Shown: positions 5,630 to 5,695 of the stretch, piece by piece
Position numbering within the stretch: position 1 is the first letter of the stretch
Layout of the letters: each line of letters begins with the position of its first letter
Assembly (NCBI GenBank): GCA_036339395.1
Contig: JAYZBD010000028.1
Location: 1 to 5,695, forward strand
Source of the DNA: SP202 sp036339395
GTDB lineage: Bacteria > Planctomycetota > Phycisphaerae > Phycisphaerales > SM1A02
Direction of reading: 5' to 3'
DNA length: 5,695 nucleotides
Program-made: the position numbers and the translations under genes
The notes under the pieces: generated by a model
What the model saw: only the letters and a program-made list of their open reading frames with translations
What the model was told of the DNA's origin: nothing
Databases searched by the model: none

Positions 5630-5695
5630 CGTTCTTCCTGGCCGTGAGCCTCTGCCTGCTCCAGGCTGCCGGCATGGCCACGGAGCCGTCCATGG
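5626..5695 (+). CDS. Start of a secreted or membrane-anchored protein (partial, signal peptide only)
   Basis: A GTG start overlaps the lipoprotein stop by 4 bases (GTGA), and the frame stays open to the end of the window. The 23 visible codons read MTFFLAVSLCLLQAAGMATE followed by PSM. A short hydrophobic core and an AAG-MA region look like a Sec signal peptide with a cleavage site near AAG or GMA. This is too short for any family call. The overlap and the GAGGA site suggest translational coupling with the lipoprotein gene, so both products may act in the envelope together. Confidence 0.6.
   Translation, partial: MTFFLAVSLCLLQAAGMATEPSM

Overview
The window looks like part of a bacterial chromosome with moderately high GC. 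It contains eight tightly packed genes on both strands, and every stretch between genes is about 100 bases or shorter. The gene content and protein style suggest a Planctomycetota bacterium, possibly class Phycisphaerae. The reasons are a divergent E. coli-type TyrS with a TIGN signature, a divergent CdaA/YbbR pair, sparse Shine-Dalgarno sites and a run of poorly known envelope proteins. This placement is inferred from reading only; no database comparison was made. No rRNA, tRNA, mobile element or CRISPR array is visible.

Left part, plus strand (1-2159): the last 41 codons of pheS (phenylalanyl-tRNA synthetase alpha chain), then an unrecognised Met-rich protein with four membrane segments, then a full tyrS (tyrosyl-tRNA synthetase). 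The gaps are 26 and 21 bases, so the three genes probably share a transcript. Two aromatic-amino-acid tRNA synthetases are thus grouped around an unknown membrane protein, and pheT does not follow pheS.

Middle part, minus strand (2175-4084): cdaA, a membrane-bound diadenylate cyclase that makes c-di-AMP, followed by cdaR (YbbR-domain protein) with a 4-base ATGA overlap. This is the conserved c-di-AMP synthesis and control module. Its 3' end converges on tyrS with only 15 bases between the stop codons. The catalytic DGA motif of CdaA reads DLG here, while the RHR motif is intact.

Right part, plus strand (4185-5695): divergent from cdaA across a 100-base promoter region lies a 181-residue conserved-looking soluble protein with three N-terminal cysteines. 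It is followed by a lipoprotein that resembles LolA/LolB-type outer-membrane lipoprotein carriers, and then by the first 23 codons of a secreted protein that starts inside the lipoprotein stop codon (GTGA). These three genes look like an operon with an envelope role.

No clearly new multi-gene system is evident. The points most worth a second look are the altered catalytic motif of CdaA, the loss of both HIGH histidines in TyrS, the Met-rich membrane protein between two synthetase genes, and the repeat-bearing divergent promoter.
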